From the NCBI GenBank assembly GCA_025560025.1, contig CP048485.1, positions 2,844,920-2,908,919 on the forward strand: a stretch of 64,000 nucleotides of DNA, written 5' to 3'. Below, piece by piece: positions 44,666-55,330 of this stretch. This DNA is from Agrobacterium tumefaciens (GTDB lineage: Bacteria > Pseudomonadota > Alphaproteobacteria > Rhizobiales > Rhizobiaceae). How positions within the stretch are numbered: the first letter of the stretch is position 1; every line of letters starts with the position of its first letter. The notes beneath the pieces are model-generated. The model was not told where the DNA came from, did not search any database, and saw only the letters and a list, made by a program, of their open reading frames with translations. The position numbers and the translations under genes were made by a program.

Positions 44666-45640
44666 GTGGCCTATACATCGTCTCAACCGCGTCTGGCCCG
44701 GTTTTTGTCCGGCCGGTCCGCAAAGGCTGGAAAACCCGTCAGCGCCGCCGAAGCCGGCATGAAGCGCGTGCAGTTCTCCTCGTCCTTCGTGCCCTATCTG
44801 TTTCTGGCGCCGCAACTGGCGGTGATTTTCATCTTCTTTTACTGGCCTTCCGTTCAGGCCGTGCATTCATCGTTCTATATTGAAGACCCCTTCGGCTTCG
44901 GCGCCTCTTTTGTCGGGTTCGCCAATTATTCGGACGCGATATTCAATCCGGAATATCTCAGCATCGCCAAGTTCACGGTCATCTTCACCGTGCTGGTGAC
45001 CTTCTTCTCGCTGGCGCTTGGGCTGCTGCTCGCCGTCAAGGCCGATGCCGTCATTCGCGGCAGTTCGACCTACAAGACGGTGCTTATTTCCGTCTATGCC
45101 ATTGCGCCGCCGGTCGCGGGCCTCATCGGCATGATGTTCTTCGACCAGCATATCGGGCCTTTCGTCAAGATGGCCGCGATGCTCGGTTGGGACATGAAAG
45201 TCGGGCTCAATTATTTCGATACTGCTTTCGCCATGGTGGTCGTCGCTGTCTGGAAGCAGATTCCTTACAATTTCATCTTCTTCCTGTCCGGCTTGCAGGG
45301 TGTCTCCGTCGCCGTGCGTGAGGCTGCCGCCATCGACTGCCGCTCGGGTTTTCGCCGGTTCTGGACGGTCATCATGCCGTTGCTGGCACCCACCGCCTTC
45401 TTCCTGCTCATCATCAACATCACCTATTCCCTGTTCGATACGTTCGGTGTCATCGACGTGATGGTGAAGGATAAGGCGGCCAACAACCCGATCACCCTGG
45501 TCTACAAGGTGTTTCTCGACGGTTTCCGCGGCAATGACATCGGCGGTTCCTCGGCCCAGTCCGTCATTCTGATGCTGGTCGTCTTCGTCCTCACCATCAT
45601 CCAGTTCCGCTTCATCGAGAAGCGCATCCATTACAATTGA
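44666..45640 (+). CDS. ugpA: sn-Glycerol-3-phosphate ABC transporter permease
   Basis: 324-residue inner-membrane permease with six or so helices. The EAA loop, REAAAIDCRSGFRRFWTVIMP, is the contact to the ATPase. It has about 30 extra N-terminal residues (SSQPRLARFLSGRSAKAGKP) compared with E. coli UgpA (295 aa). The GTG start at 44666 has a strong TAAGGAGG nine bases upstream. It is separated from ugpB by a stem-loop. Confidence 0.94.
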   Translation: MAYTSSQPRLARFLSGRSAKAGKPVSAAEAGMKRVQFSSSFVPYLFLAPQLAVIFIFFYWPSVQAVHSSFYIEDPFGFGASFVGFANYSDAIFNPEYLSIAKFTVIFTVLVTFFSLALGLLLAVKADAVIRGSSTYKTVLISVYAIAPPVAGLIGMMFFDQHIGPFVKMAAMLGWDMKVGLNYFDTAFAMVVVAVWKQIPYNFIFFLSGLQGVSVAVREAAAIDCRSGFRRFWTVIMPLLAPTAFFLLIINITYSLFDTFGVIDVMVKDKAANNPITLVYKVFLDGFRGNDIGGSSAQSVILMLVVFVLTIIQFRFIEKRIHYN

Positions 45641-45651
45641 GGGAAAAGACG

Positions 45652-46494
45652 ATGTACAAGACAAAACCCCTCGATCACCTGGTGCTGATCATCGGCGCGC
45701 TGTTCCTGATCTTGCCGGTCGTCGTGGCCTTCATGACCTCCACCCATACAGCGGCGGAAATTCACCGCAGCGGCCTGACGCTGGTTCCCGGTGATAATTT
45801 CATCGAGACCTATGAAAAGGTCCTGACGCAGAAGGGTGGCTTCACCGGGCAGATCACCGGCATCAACATGGTGATCAACTCGCTCATCCTCGGCATCGGT
45901 TTTGCCGTCGGCAAGATTATCCTGTCGATGACGGCGGCCTATGCGATCGTCTATTTCCGCTTTCGCTTTGCGACGCTTGCCTTCTGGATCATTTTCACCA
46001 CGCTGCTTCTGCCGCTCGAGGTGCGCATCATGCCGTCCTACGAGGTGATGAGCAAACTCGGGCTCCTGAACTCCTATACCGGGTTGATCGTGCCGCTTCT
46101 GGCGTCTGCGACAGGCACCTTTTATTTCCGGCAATTCTTCAAATCCATTCCGGAGGAACTGCTGGAAGCCGCCCGCATCGATGGTGCCGGTCCGGTCAAG
46201 TTCTTCATCGATGTCATCATTCCGCTTTCCCGTACCATGATGGCGGCGATCTTCATCATCATGTTCGTTTATGGCTGGAACCAGTATCTCTGGCCCATGC
46301 TGATGACGACGGATGAGAGTTTCTTCACCCTGATGCGCGGCATCAAGTCGATCCTGCAGGTCTGGGTCGGTTCGCAAATTCCCGATTATAACGAAGCTTT
46401 CGCGCTTGCCGTCCTGGCCATGCTGCCGCCTGTGCTGATCGTCGTGATCTTCCAGCGCTGGTTCATCAAGGGCCTCACCGAGAGCGATAAATAA
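45652..46494 (+). CDS. ugpE: sn-Glycerol-3-phosphate ABC transporter permease
   Basis: 280-residue partner permease of UgpA. The first helix follows [20 protein letters not shown], and the EAA motif [20 protein letters not shown] lies in the penultimate loop. The ATG at 45652 is chosen, with GAGGGA upstream; the track of the frame back to a TTG at 45637 adds five residues. It ends 10 bp before ugpC. Confidence 0.95.
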   Translation: MYKTKPLDHLVLIIGALFLILPVVVAFMTSTHTAAEIHRSGLTLVPGDNFIETYEKVLTQKGGFTGQITGINMVINSLILGIGFAVGKIILSMTAAYAIVYFRFRFATLAFWIIFTTLLLPLEVRIMPSYEVMSKLGLLNSYTGLIVPLLASATGTFYFRQFFKSIPEELLEAARIDGAGPVKFFIDVIIPLSRTMMAAIFIIMFVYGWNQYLWPMLMTTDESFFTLMRGIKSILQVWVGSQIPDYNEAFALAVLAMLPPVLIVVIFQRWFIKGLTESDK

Positions 46495-46504
46495 GGAGAC
46501 CGAA

Positions 46505-47605
46505 ATGGCCGCGATAGAAATCAGTCAGGTCTGCAAGGATTATCATGGCGGCGTACGCGCCGTACATCGCGTCGATATCGACATCAGGGACGGTGAGTTC
46601 ATCGTTCTGGTCGGCCCCTCCGGCTGCGGCAAGTCCACGCTTCTGCGCATGGTGGCCGGCCTTGAGGATATCTCCGAAGGCACGGTCAAGATCGGTGACC
46701 GCTTGGTCAACCAGGTCGATCCGGCCGACCGGGATATCGCCATGGTGTTTCAGAACTATGCGCTTTACCCGCATATGTCGGTGCGGCAGAACCTGGAATA
46801 CGGCTTGAAGAACCGCAAGACGCCGAAGGCGGAGATTGATGCGCGTGTTGCTGAGGCCGCCCGCATGCTGCAGCTCGAACCTTATCTTGACCGCAAGCCG
46901 CGTGCTCTTTCCGGCGGTCAGCGGCAGCGAGTCGCCATGGGTCGCGCCATTGTGCGCAAACCGGCGGCCTTCCTGTTCGATGAGCCTTTGTCCAACCTTG
47001 ACGCCAAGCTGCGTGTTTCGATGCGCGGCGAGATCAAGCGCCTGCAGAAGCGCCTTGGCACAACCTCCATCTATGTCACCCATGACCAGCTGGAAGCCAT
47101 GACCCTGGCCGATCGTCTGGTGGTGCTGAATGGTGGCCGCATCGAGCAGATCGGCGCGCCGCTCGAGGTTTATCACACCCCGGCTTCCACCTTCGTCGCG
47201 AGCTTCATCGGCTCTCCCGCCATGAACCTCCTGAACGGCGAGTTGCACGGGGATGGCCTTGCCATCGGGCCGTCGCTGGTCTCGCTTGGCGGTTTCGCGC
47301 CGACCTCCGGTCCGGTCACGGTCGGTATGCGGGCGGAAGATTTCCGTCTGGCGGCGGAAGGCGAGCAGGGTTTCGTGCTGCGCGTCGATTATATCGAGGA
47401 GCTCGGCTCCCAGCGTCTCATCCACGGTATGATCGGCGATCAGAACCTCACAGTGGCGTTTTCGCCCGAGGTTGAGGTTCCGGCTACCCTGTCGGTTGCC
47501 ATATCCCCGGACAAGCTGCACTTCTTCTCCAGCGAAACCGGCAAGCGGATTTCCGGCAAGGCGGAGCAAGCTGTGGTGCAGCCGTCTGAACTGGCAACGG
47601 CCTGA
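46505..47605 (+). CDS. ugpC: sn-Glycerol-3-phosphate ABC transporter ATP-binding protein
   Basis: 366-residue ATPase of the MalK/UgpC type. Walker [12 protein letters not shown] (about residues 37-47), Q-loop [14 protein letters not shown], signature [19 protein letters not shown], Walker [17 protein letters not shown], switch His in [10 protein letters not shown], and a C-terminal TOBE/regulatory domain of about 130 residues. Together with UgpB, UgpA and UgpE it imports sn-glycerol-3-phosphate. There is no ugpQ phosphodiesterase next to it. Confidence 0.95.
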   Translation: MAAIEISQVCKDYHGGVRAVHRVDIDIRDGEFIVLVGPSGCGKSTLLRMVAGLEDISEGTVKIGDRLVNQVDPADRDIAMVFQNYALYPHMSVRQNLEYGLKNRKTPKAEIDARVAEAARMLQLEPYLDRKPRALSGGQRQRVAMGRAIVRKPAAFLFDEPLSNLDAKLRVSMRGEIKRLQKRLGTTSIYVTHDQLEAMTLADRLVVLNGGRIEQIGAPLEVYHTPASTFVASFIGSPAMNLLNGELHGDGLAIGPSLVSLGGFAPTSGPVTVGMRAEDFRLAAEGEQGFVLRVDYIEELGSQRLIHGMIGDQNLTVAFSPEVEVPATLSVAISPDKLHFFSSETGKRISGKAEQAVVQPSELATA

Positions 47606-47715
47606 CTATATCGGGAGAAATCGGCGCGATGGCTAAAATTGCGCCGATTGTCAAAACCGGTTTGTTACGATCCCGGTGATAGAAGACCTCCAATATCTCA
47701 CGGGGGTTTTCTGGC

Positions 47716-48228
47716 ATGTCTTTCAAAATGATGTTCGCGACAGCGGCAACCATGGCGATCCGCTCGGTGCCGATATTGCCGGCCTCTTTGCGCCGGGCAA
47801 AAGACGAAAGTGTCGTCAGCGCATCGTGCACGGATTTGCGGCTTCAGCCGGCCCCCATCAACCCTGACTGGATTATTTCCGGTAATCCCCAGGCGCGCGC
47901 GGCGGATCACTCCAGAAGCGGCGACCGCGCCTCCAGTACCGCCATGTGGGATTGCACGGCGGGTGAATTCCGCTGGTTCTTCGGCTGGGACGAGACCGTC
48001 TATATTCTCGAAGGCGAGGTGCATGTGACCGCCGAAGACGGCTCGGTCAGCATCCTGCGGGTTGGCGATGTCGCATATTTCCGTGCGGGGACCTGGGCCA
48101 CCTGGCGGGTGGATGAATATGTCCGCAAGGTCGCTTTCATGCGCCGCCCATTTCCCACGGCATTGGCTCTGGCTTACCGGGTCAAGAACAAGCTGTTTGC
48201 CGGTCGCTCCTACAAGCTCGCGGCCTGA
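47716..48228 (+). CDS. Cupin domain-containing protein
   Basis: 170-residue protein with a single cupin_3-type fold over the C-terminal half: SSTAMWDCTAGEFRWFFGWD, ETVYILEGEVHVTAEDGS and RVGDVAYFRAGTWATWRVDE, resembling the ureidoglycine aminohydrolase-like cupin group (the metal His residues of classic cupins are mostly replaced here). The function is not predictable. It follows ugpC by 110 bp on the same strand and may or may not be part of the Pho-regulated unit. Confidence 0.85.
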   Translation: MSFKMMFATAATMAIRSVPILPASLRRAKDESVVSASCTDLRLQPAPINPDWIISGNPQARAADHSRSGDRASSTAMWDCTAGEFRWFFGWDETVYILEGEVHVTAEDGSVSILRVGDVAYFRAGTWATWRVDEYVRKVAFMRRPFPTALALAYRVKNKLFAGRSYKLAA

Positions 48229-48236
48229 AACGATAA

Positions 48237-48288
48237 AACCTTCCGGCCGACGAGCCTGCCGGGCTCCGTCGGCCGAATTGTGAAGGTT
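48237..48288 (+). other. Long imperfect hairpin after the cupin gene
   Basis: Inner stem CGGCCGACG / CGTCGGCCG around AGCC-TGCC-GGCT, and outer arms AACCTTC / GAAGGTT, beginning 9 bp after the stop. GC-rich and stable but without a T run; a likely transcript-end or RNA structure. The remaining interval to gshB (48289-48470) shows nothing else. Confidence 0.55.
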
Positions 48289-48470
48289 CAATAAAACTCA
48301 CAAAAAGCACCCCTCGCAGCAGTTGCGTTTGAATGGTCGCTGCCCTACATCTTCAGGGTTTTCTGAAGCATTTCCGGGTCACTTCCGGTCCTGCCGGGAA
48401 TCGGGAAAAGACGAGGCAATGGGCACGGTGGACCGGCAAAGCGTCCGCATGCTGCAAGAGGAACATGCGC

Positions 48471-49430
48471 ATGGCGAAGATCAAAAACGTCGCGATCCAG
48501 ATGGATCATGTCTCCGGCATCAACATCGCCGGTGACTCCACCTTCGCCATGAGCCTTGAGGCGCAGGCACGCGGATACCGGCTGTTCCACTACACGCCTG
48601 ACCGTCTCTCCATGCGCGACGGCAAGATTTACGCCACCGTCGAACAGATGGAGCTGCGCGACATCAAGGGGGACCATTTCTCGCTTTCCGCGCCGGAGCG
48701 TGTCGATCTCTCGACCATGGATGTCATCCATCTGCGTCAGGATCCGCCATTCGACATGGCCTACATCACCTCGACCCACCTGCTGGAACGCATTCATCCG
48801 AAAACGCTGGTGGTCAACGATCCCGCTTGGGTCCGCAACTCGCCGGAAAAGATTTTCGTCACCGAATTCGCCGATCTGATGCCGAAAACGCTGATCACCA
48901 AGGACGTCGCCGAGATCGCCAGATTCCGCAATGAAATGGGCGATATCATCCTCAAGCCCCTTTACGGCAATGGTGGTGCCGGCGTCTTCCATTCGGCACG
49001 CGATGACCGCAATTTCTCCTCGCTGCTGGAAATGTTCGGCCAGATGTTCCGCGAGCCTTACATCGCCCAGCAATATCTTCCCGATGTTCGCAAGGGCGAC
49101 AAGCGTATCCTGCTGGTGGATGGCGAGCCGGTTGGCGCAATCAACCGCGTGCCGGCGGAAAATGATGCCCGCTCCAACATGCATGCCGGCGGCCGCCCGG
49201 AACCGACGGAACTGACAGCGCGCGAAAAGGAAATCTGCCGCCGCATCGGTCCTGCCCTGCGCGAGCGTGGTTTCCTGTTTGTCGGCATCGATGTGATTGG
49301 CGATTATATGACGGAAATCAACGTCACCTCGCCGACCGGCATTCGCGAAGTGCAAAAATTCGGCGGTGCCGATGTTGCAAGCCTGTTGTGGGACGCGATC
49401 GAGAAAAAGCGCGAAGCGCAGGATTTCTGA
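48471..49430 (+). CDS. gshB: Glutathione synthetase
   Basis: 319-residue ATP-grasp enzyme that joins gamma-glutamylcysteine and glycine, the second step of glutathione synthesis. Start region [20 protein letters not shown], dinucleotide region [23 protein letters not shown]-binding [16 protein letters not shown], and the C-terminal metal site [20 protein letters not shown] (Asp-...-Glu-x-Asn). The start at 48471 has GAGG nine bases upstream; an ATG at 48465 is too close. Length is normal. Confidence 0.97.
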   Translation: MAKIKNVAIQMDHVSGINIAGDSTFAMSLEAQARGYRLFHYTPDRLSMRDGKIYATVEQMELRDIKGDHFSLSAPERVDLSTMDVIHLRQDPPFDMAYITSTHLLERIHPKTLVVNDPAWVRNSPEKIFVTEFADLMPKTLITKDVAEIARFRNEMGDIILKPLYGNGGAGVFHSARDDRNFSSLLEMFGQMFREPYIAQQYLPDVRKGDKRILLVDGEPVGAINRVPAENDARSNMHAGGRPEPTELTAREKEICRRIGPALRERGFLFVGIDVIGDYMTEINVTSPTGIREVQKFGGADVASLLWDAIEKKREAQDF

Positions 49431-49612
49431 GGCGCGCCACCGGCCTCCCTTTGTTCCATGCGTACAACTCGGTGCAACTAAAATACACCGATCGCGTGAA
49501 ATTGTTCCTTCGATGTTCTTGTTTTATTCTTTGCTGCATGGCACGTTGCTTATGGGTGGCGCGCCATGGAGCATGAAGCTCTGATGTCGTGGCCGGTTTG
49601 CGGGGGCAGGCC

Positions 49613-51145
49613 ATGGTGGCACGGGTCAATACGGTTGCATTTCAGGGCATAGAGGGTGTGCCGGTCGAGGTGCAGGTCATGGTCGCACCTGGAAGGGTCG
49701 GAATCCAGATCGTTGGCCTGCCGGACAAGGCAGTGGCCGAAAGCCGGGAGCGGGTGCAGGCCGCCCTGCATGCCTCGGGTCTGGCGCTGCCGGCAAAAAA
49801 AGTCACAGTCAATCTGGCCCCTGCCGATTTGCCGAAGGAGGGGTCGCATTTCGATCTTCCCATCGCTTTGGGTCTCATGGCCGCTTTAGGGGCCATACCG
49901 GCGGAAGCGCTGGCAAAATATGTGGTTCTCGGCGAACTCAATCTCGATGGCACCATCGGTATGGTTTCGGGCGCTCTGCCTGCTGCCATTGGCGCCAATG
50001 CACTTGGCAAGGGACTGATCTGCCCGGCCGAAAGCGGACCGGAGGCAGCCTGGGCCGGAGCCGGTATCGATATTCTCGCCCCGCGCAGCCTCATTGCGCT
50101 CGCCAATCATTTTCGCGGCACCCAGCTCCTGTCGCGCCCGACGCCCGCTATCCGCGCCAATCCCGTCAATCTGCCTGATCTTGCCGATATCAAGGGGCAG
50201 GAGAGCGCGAGACGGGCGCTGGAAGTAGCGGCGGCCGGCGGCCATAATCTGCTCATGGTCGGTCCGCCCGGGTCGGGCAAATCCATGCTCGCGGCGCGCC
50301 TGCCTTCCATCCTGCCACCGCTCGAGGCGGCGGAGTTGCTGGAAGTTTCCATGGTTCATTCCATCGCCGGCCAATTGTCCGGCGGCAAGCTTTCGGACCG
50401 CAGACCGTTTCGCACGCCGCACCATTCCGCCACCATGGCAGCGCTGATTGGCGGAGGATTACGTGCCAAACCGGGCGAGGCCTCGCTTGCCCATCACGGC
50501 GTTCTTTTTCTCGATGAGTTCCCGGAATTTTCACCACAGGTGCTGGATGCGCTTCGCCAGCCGCTGGAGACGGGCGAATGCATCATTGCGCGGGCCAATC
50601 ACCGCGTCAGCTATCCGGCGGAAATCCAGCTCGTCGCGGCAATGAATCCCTGCCGCTGCGGTATGGCGGGAGAGCCGGGTTTCACCTGCGCCCGCGGCCC
50701 GCGTTGTGTGACGGATTATCAGGCCCGCATTTCCGGCCCGCTGCTGGATCGCATCGATATCCGTATCGACGTTCCCGCTGTCTCCGCCGCCGATCTCATT
50801 CGCCCCGTGGCGGCCGAGCCGAGTGCCATGGTGGCCGCCCGTGTCGCCCGGGCGCGCTTTGCGCAGCAGGAACGCTATGCGGCGGCAGGATTTCCCGCCA
50901 TTCGCACGAATGCCCGCTGCACGACGACCCTGATAGAAAAATATGCCGAGCCGGATGCGTCCGGGCTGCAATTGCTGCGCGACGCGGCCGAGAGGCTGAA
51001 ATTTTCCGCGCGCGGTTATCATCGCATTCTCAAGGTTGCCCGTACCCTGGCCGATCTGGATGGCAAACAGACGGTCGGCCGCATCCATGTCGCCGAGGCC
51101 GTGTCCTATCGTATCGCGGGCGAAAGGCTGACGGCGGCGGCCTAG
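49613..51145 (+). CDS. YifB/ComM-type Mg chelatase-like AAA ATPase
   Basis: 510-residue ATPase: an N-terminal Lon-protease-like ChlI domain (about 1-170: RVNTVAFQGIEGVPVEVQVM), the central AAA+ domain with Walker A MVGPPGSGKSMLAARLP and Walker B GVLFLDEFPEF, a zinc-like NPCRCGMAGEPG segment, and a C-terminal Mg-chelatase domain. ComM homologues act as branch-migration helicases in transformation. The ATG at 49613 follows GGGGGCAGG; a GTG at 49589 adds eight residues. The stop lies inside a repeat-like CTAGAGCAT sequence. Confidence 0.94.
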   Translation: MVARVNTVAFQGIEGVPVEVQVMVAPGRVGIQIVGLPDKAVAESRERVQAALHASGLALPAKKVTVNLAPADLPKEGSHFDLPIALGLMAALGAIPAEALAKYVVLGELNLDGTIGMVSGALPAAIGANALGKGLICPAESGPEAAWAGAGIDILAPRSLIALANHFRGTQLLSRPTPAIRANPVNLPDLADIKGQESARRALEVAAAGGHNLLMVGPPGSGKSMLAARLPSILPPLEAAELLEVSMVHSIAGQLSGGKLSDRRPFRTPHHSATMAALIGGGLRAKPGEASLAHHGVLFLDEFPEFSPQVLDALRQPLETGECIIARANHRVSYPAEIQLVAAMNPCRCGMAGEPGFTCARGPRCVTDYQARISGPLLDRIDIRIDVPAVSAADLIRPVAAEPSAMVAARVARARFAQQERYAAAGFPAIRTNARCTTTLIEKYAEPDASGLQLLRDAAERLKFSARGYHRILKVARTLADLDGKQTVGRIHVAEAVSYRIAGERLTAAA

Positions 51146-51180
51146 AGCATCTCCGTTGAAAGTGCGAAGTAGTTCTAAGT
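51142..51180. repeat. Partial Rhizobiales intergenic repeat
   Basis: CTAGAGCATCTCCGTTGAA then AAGTGCGAAG resembles the end of the longer repeat at 55331-55434 (CTAGAGCAT and AAGTGCG segments). It overlaps the stop codon of the YifB-type gene. Confidence 0.45.
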
Positions 51181-51249
51181 CCGGGCTCGGCGACTCCGTC
51201 TAAACCGAATGTGCACTAGAAGGCCGCCCTTCGTACGCGGCCTGAAAAA

Positions 51250-51282
51250 CAATGTGCCGCCAGCGGGGCCAGCGGCACATTG
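51250..51282 (-). terminator. Rho-independent terminator for cysK
   Basis: Perfect 11-base arms CAATGTGCCGC / GCGGCACATTG around 11 bases. On the minus strand a TGTTTTTCAGG tract follows, about 50 bp beyond the cysK stop. Confidence 0.8.
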
Positions 51283-51331
51283 GAATATTTGCTAATCTGG
51301 CACGCGATTAGACCGCGCCTGAAAGCGTGGC

Positions 51332-52300
51332 TTAAAGCCCAAGCCCTTCGAAAAGCGCCGTCGAAAGGTAACGTTCCGCGAAGGAAGGAATGATGACGAC
51401 GATGTTCTTGCCGGAATTTTCTTCCCGCGCGCCGACCTTGATCGCCGCCGCCAGCGCAGCACCGGAAGAGATGCCGACAGGCACGCCTTCCAGTTTCGCC
51501 ACCAGACGTGCTGTTTCGAAAGCCTCGTCATTGGTAACGGTGACGATCTCGTCATAGATTCCGGTGTCGAGGATAGCGGGTGCAAAGCCTGCGCCGATGC
51601 CCTGAATCTTGTGGGGGCCGGGATTTCCGCCGGAAAGCACAGGGCTGTCGGCGGGCTCGACCGCAATGACCTTTACCTCCGGCTTGCGGGATTTCAGTAC
51701 CTGGCCCGTGCCCGTAATCGTGCCACCTGTGCCGATGCCCGAGACCAGAATGTCTACGGTGCCGTCGGTATCGTTCCAGATTTCTTCGGCTGTCGTCCTG
51801 CGGTGAACATCCGGATTGGCGGGGTTTTCGAACTGCTGCGGAATGATGGCGTCGGGCAGTGTTTCTGCCAGTTCCTGCGCCTTGGCGATCGCGCCCTTCA
51901 TGCCCTTGGGGCCTTCGGTCAGGACCAGCTCAGCGCCAAGCAGGGCCAGCATTTTCCGGCGTTCGACCGACATGGTCTCTGGCATGGTCAGGATCAGCCT
52001 GTAGCCCTTGGCAGCGGCGGCAAAGGCGAGCGCGATGCCGGTATTGCCTGATGTCGGCTCCACCAGCGTCGTTTTGCCGGGCGTGATCTTGCCCTGCGCT
52101 TCCAGAGCCTCGATCATGGCGACGCCGATGCGGTCCTTCACGGAGGCGATGGGATTGAAAAATTCGAGCTTGGCGAGAAGATTGGCCTTCACGCCCTTCT
52201 CCTTCGCCAGCTTGTCCAGCCGCACGATCGGCGTATCGCCGATTGTTTCCGTGATGGAGGAATAGACGCGTCCGCGTCCGGGCTTTCTGGCTTCGGGCAT
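51332..52300 (-). CDS. cysK: Cysteine synthase A
   Basis: 322-residue PLP enzyme making cysteine from O-acetylserine and sulphide. PLP-Lys in [16 protein letters not shown], substrate loop [16 protein letters not shown] phosphate loop [14 protein letters not shown], and [13 protein letters not shown] near the end. The start at 52300 ([16 protein letters not shown]) has AGGAG upstream; an ATG at 52324 adds eight residues. The terminator at 51250-51282 ends the transcript. Confidence 0.96.
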   Translation of the reverse strand: MPEARKPGRGRVYSSITETIGDTPIVRLDKLAKEKGVKANLLAKLEFFNPIASVKDRIGVAMIEALEAQGKITPGKTTLVEPTSGNTGIALAFAAAAKGYRLILTMPETMSVERRKMLALLGAELVLTEGPKGMKGAIAKAQELAETLPDAIIPQQFENPANPDVHRRTTAEEIWNDTDGTVDILVSGIGTGGTITGTGQVLKSRKPEVKVIAVEPADSPVLSGGNPGPHKIQGIGAGFAPAILDTGIYDEIVTVTNDEAFETARLVAKLEGVPVGISSGAALAAAIKVGAREENSGKNIVVIIPSFAERYLSTALFEGLGL

Positions 52301-52455
52301 GATGCTCTCCTGTATGAAGGCCACAGAATAGTGACCGCAAGATTTGAGCGGCAGAATAGGAGCAATCGCCGCGTCAATCTAGCGAACGTTCATCCTTATA
52401 TGGCTGGTTTAATGGAAAAATTTCACGATAAAACAGCCGAATGCACGAATTTATT

Positions 52456-53073
52456 TTAGGTGCTGCGGATCGCGATCATGGTCGCCGTTCCGGCCAGAAT
52501 ACCGGCCGCGGTGCGGTTAAGGATCGTCAAGGCGCTCGGCCGTTTAAGCAGGTTACGTGCCTTGGCCGCGAGCAGGATGTAAGGCAGCAGAACCGCCATC
52601 AGCACGGCGAAGGTGATGGCGAGAAGTGTCGCATATTCCGACGGCCCGATCATGCGGATATCGATCAGCGTCGGCACCAGCGCCACGTAAAACAGCATGG
52701 TTTTGGGATTGCCAAGCGTGATCAGCAGGCCGGACAGGAAGGACATGGGCATGCTGGTGCTCTTTTTAGCCTTCAGGTCCTGCGGCAAAAGGCCGGCGGT
52801 CCAGAGCTTCCAGGCGATGTAGAGGAGATAGGCCGCGCCCGCGAATTTCAGGACCATGAAGGCCTCCTGAAAGGTCTGCGCCACAAAGGCGAGGCCCAAT
52901 ATCACGCCGGTCAGGTAGATCATGTCGCCCAGCACCAGCCCGAGGCCCATGAAGAAGGTTTCCCGGAAGCCTGATCCCAGCGCCCGCGCCACGATTGCCG
53001 TCATGCCGGGACCAGGAATGGCGGCGGCGATGAAGAGGGCGGTGGCATAGGCAAGCAGGGTCGTCAGCGTCAT
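52456..53073 (-). CDS. LysE family transporter
   Basis: 205-residue inner-membrane exporter of the LysE/RhtB group with five or six helices. The conserved opening is FIAAAIPGPGMTAIVARALG (P-G-P), with LGLVLGDMIYL and LLYIAWKLWTAG, then LLITLGNPKTMLFYVALVP. Such proteins export amino acids (lysine, homoserine, threonine); the substrate here is unknown. It lies 78 bp from dut on the same strand. Confidence 0.94.
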   Translation of the reverse strand: MTLTTLLAYATALFIAAAIPGPGMTAIVARALGSGFRETFFMGLGLVLGDMIYLTGVILGLAFVAQTFQEAFMVLKFAGAAYLLYIAWKLWTAGLLPQDLKAKKSTSMPMSFLSGLLITLGNPKTMLFYVALVPTLIDIRMIGPSEYATLLAITFAVLMAVLLPYILLAAKARNLLKRPSALTILNRTAAGILAGTATMIAIRST

Positions 53074-53151
53074 AGTCGTCTTTCCCGGAAATCCGCTAAA
53101 TCCATAGCGAAATCGCCGGGTAAAAACAATCGGATCATAGAGGCCCGCTGG

Positions 53152-53622
53152 TCAGATTCCTGTCGAACCGAAACCGCCGGCGCCGCGCGCTGTCTCGGAT
53201 GTCTCGGTTACTTCACTGACGACAACCTGCGTTACGGGAGCGATCACCATCTGGGCGATGCGCATGCCGCGCTCGATGACGAAATCATCCTGCCCCAGAT
53301 TGGCGAGAATGACCTTCACTTCGCCGCGATAATCGCTGTCCACCGTGCCGGGGGAATTGAGGCAGGTGATGCCGTTCTTGATGGCGAGGCCGGAGCGGGG
53401 GCGGATTTGCGCTTCATAACCTTGCGGAACTTCGAAAACGAAGCCTGTCGGCACGAGCGTCCGTTCGCCGGGTTTGAGGGTCAGCGGTTCACCCAGAGGC
53501 ACCGCCGCGCGCAGGTCCATGCCGGCCGCGCCACGGGTTTCATAGGAAGGCAATTCGAGGTCTGCGCCATTGGCGAGACGGACGAGCCGGAGGAGGGGTC
53601 TATTGTCGTTTTGAACGGTCAT
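53152..53622 (-). CDS. dut: dUTP diphosphatase
   Basis: 156-residue trimeric dUTPase, hydrolysing dUTP to dUMP and pyrophosphate. All five motifs are present: [32 protein letters not shown] (catalytic Asp), [10 protein letters not shown] and [10 protein letters not shown]. Length is normal. It is divergent from prfC with 90 bp between starts. Confidence 0.97.
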   Translation of the reverse strand: MTVQNDNRPLLRLVRLANGADLELPSYETRGAAGMDLRAAVPLGEPLTLKPGERTLVPTGFVFEVPQGYEAQIRPRSGLAIKNGITCLNSPGTVDSDYRGEVKVILANLGQDDFVIERGMRIAQMVIAPVTQVVVSEVTETSETARGAGGFGSTGI

Positions 53623-53712
53623 GGGGCATTAGTTTGCCGAGATCGCGGCAAGGTCAATTGCAAAAGCGGGCCTGAAACGCTAGATACCCCGCAATTCCAC
53701 AGGATTTGTCAG

Positions 53713-55296
53713 ATGGCCGAAACACTTGCCGAGGCGGTCTCCCGCCGCCGCACCTTTGCTATTATTGCGCACCCGGACGCGGGTAAGACCACGCTTACGG
53801 AAAAACTGCTGCTGTTCGGCGGAGCGATCCAGCTTGCCGGTGAGGTGAAGGCGAAGAAGGATCGCATCCAGACCCGTTCGGACTGGATGAAGATCGAGCG
53901 TGAGCGCGGCATTTCGGTCGTCACGTCGGTCATGACCTTCGAATATAACGACCGCGTTTTCAACATTCTCGATACGCCCGGCCACGAGGATTTCGCCGAC
54001 GATACCTACCGCACCCTGACGGCGGTGGATGCGGCGATCATGGTCATCGATGCCGCCAAGGGTATCGAGCCGCGCACGCTGAAGCTCTTCGAAGTCTGCC
54101 GCATGCGCGACATTCCGATCATCACCTTCATCAACAAGATGGACCGCGAAAGCCGCGATCCCTTCGAGATTCTGGATGAGGTGGAAGAGAAGCTGGCGCT
54201 GGATACTGCGCCGATCACCTGGCCGGTCGGGCGGGCGAAGACTTTCTGCGGCGCCTATAATCTCGCTAAAAACACCTTCCGCGGCAACGATACCCAGGTG
54301 GACGGGCTGCCGGTAAACGGCCCCCGGGCTGTTGCCGACCGCCTGCCGGAAAATGAACGCCACCTCTTTGTCGAAGAAACCGAACTGGCGCTGGAAGCCT
54401 GCCGTCCTTTCGATCGTCAGGCATTTCTCGAAGGTCACATGACGCCGGTTTTCTTCGGTTCGGCGCTGCGCAATTTCGGTGTGCGCGATCTCATCAATGC
54501 GCTTGGTGACTTCGCGCCGCCGCCGCGCGATCAGGTGGCGGATACCCGCACCGTCCATGCGGCTGAAGAGAAAATGACGGCCTTTGTCTTCAAGATTCAG
54601 GCCAATATGGACCCGAACCATCGTGACCGTATCGCTTTCGCCCGCATCTGCTCGGGCAAGCTGGAGCGCGGCATGAAGGCGCGGCTTGCTCGCACCGGCA
54701 AACAGATGGGCCTTACCGCGCCGCAATTCTTCTTCGCCTCGCAGCGCCAGCTGGCCGATACGGCCTTTGCGGGCGACGTGGTCGGCATCCCGAACCATGG
54801 CACGCTGCGCATCGGCGATACGCTGACCGAAGGTGAAAACCTCGTCTTCCAGGGCGTACCGAACTTCTCGCCGGAAATCCTGCGGCGTGTACGTCTGGAA
54901 GACGCCATGAAGGCCAAGAAGCTGAAGGAAGCCCTGCAGCAGATGGCGGAAGAGGGCGTCGTGCAGCTCTTCTCGCCGGAAGACGGTTCGCCCGCTATCG
55001 TCGGCGTTGTCGGCGCGCTGCAGCTCGACGTGTTGAAGGAGCGTCTGATGGGCGAATATGGCCTGCCGGTCTCCTTCGAAATGTCGCGCTTTTCCGTCTG
55101 CCGCTGGATTTCTTCCGATCAGCCGGCGGAAATGGACAAGTTCCTCAACGTCAAGCGCGGCGATATCGCCCGCGATCTGGATGGCGATCCGGTGTTTCTG
55201 GCGCAGGACGCTTTCTCGCTCCGCTATGAGTCCGAGCGTTTTCCGGCGATCAAGATGGTCGCGATCAAGGAATATCACGTCGCCAAGGCGGCGTGA
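53713..55296 (+). CDS. prfC: Peptide chain release factor 3
   Basis: 527-residue translational GTPase that removes RF1/RF2 from the ribosome after termination. G1 AIIAHPDAGKTTLTEKLL, G2 region RGISVVTSVMTF, G3 LDTPGHEDFADDTYRTL, G4 FINKMDRE. The start at 53713 (MAETLAEAVSRRRTFAII) is a standard RF3 opening; the open frame upstream runs antisense through dut. The 3' end is followed by a Rhizobiales-type repeat. Confidence 0.96.
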   Translation: MAETLAEAVSRRRTFAIIAHPDAGKTTLTEKLLLFGGAIQLAGEVKAKKDRIQTRSDWMKIERERGISVVTSVMTFEYNDRVFNILDTPGHEDFADDTYRTLTAVDAAIMVIDAAKGIEPRTLKLFEVCRMRDIPIITFINKMDRESRDPFEILDEVEEKLALDTAPITWPVGRAKTFCGAYNLAKNTFRGNDTQVDGLPVNGPRAVADRLPENERHLFVEETELALEACRPFDRQAFLEGHMTPVFFGSALRNFGVRDLINALGDFAPPPRDQVADTRTVHAAEEKMTAFVFKIQANMDPNHRDRIAFARICSGKLERGMKARLARTGKQMGLTAPQFFFASQRQLADTAFAGDVVGIPNHGTLRIGDTLTEGENLVFQGVPNFSPEILRRVRLEDAMKAKKLKEALQQMAEEGVVQLFSPEDGSPAIVGVVGALQLDVLKERLMGEYGLPVSFEMSRFSVCRWISSDQPAEMDKFLNVKRGDIARDLDGDPVFLAQDAFSLRYESERFPAIKMVAIKEYHVAKAA

Positions 55297-55330
55297 TATC
55301 AGCCGGATTGCACTTTGTATGCCAAGGGCC

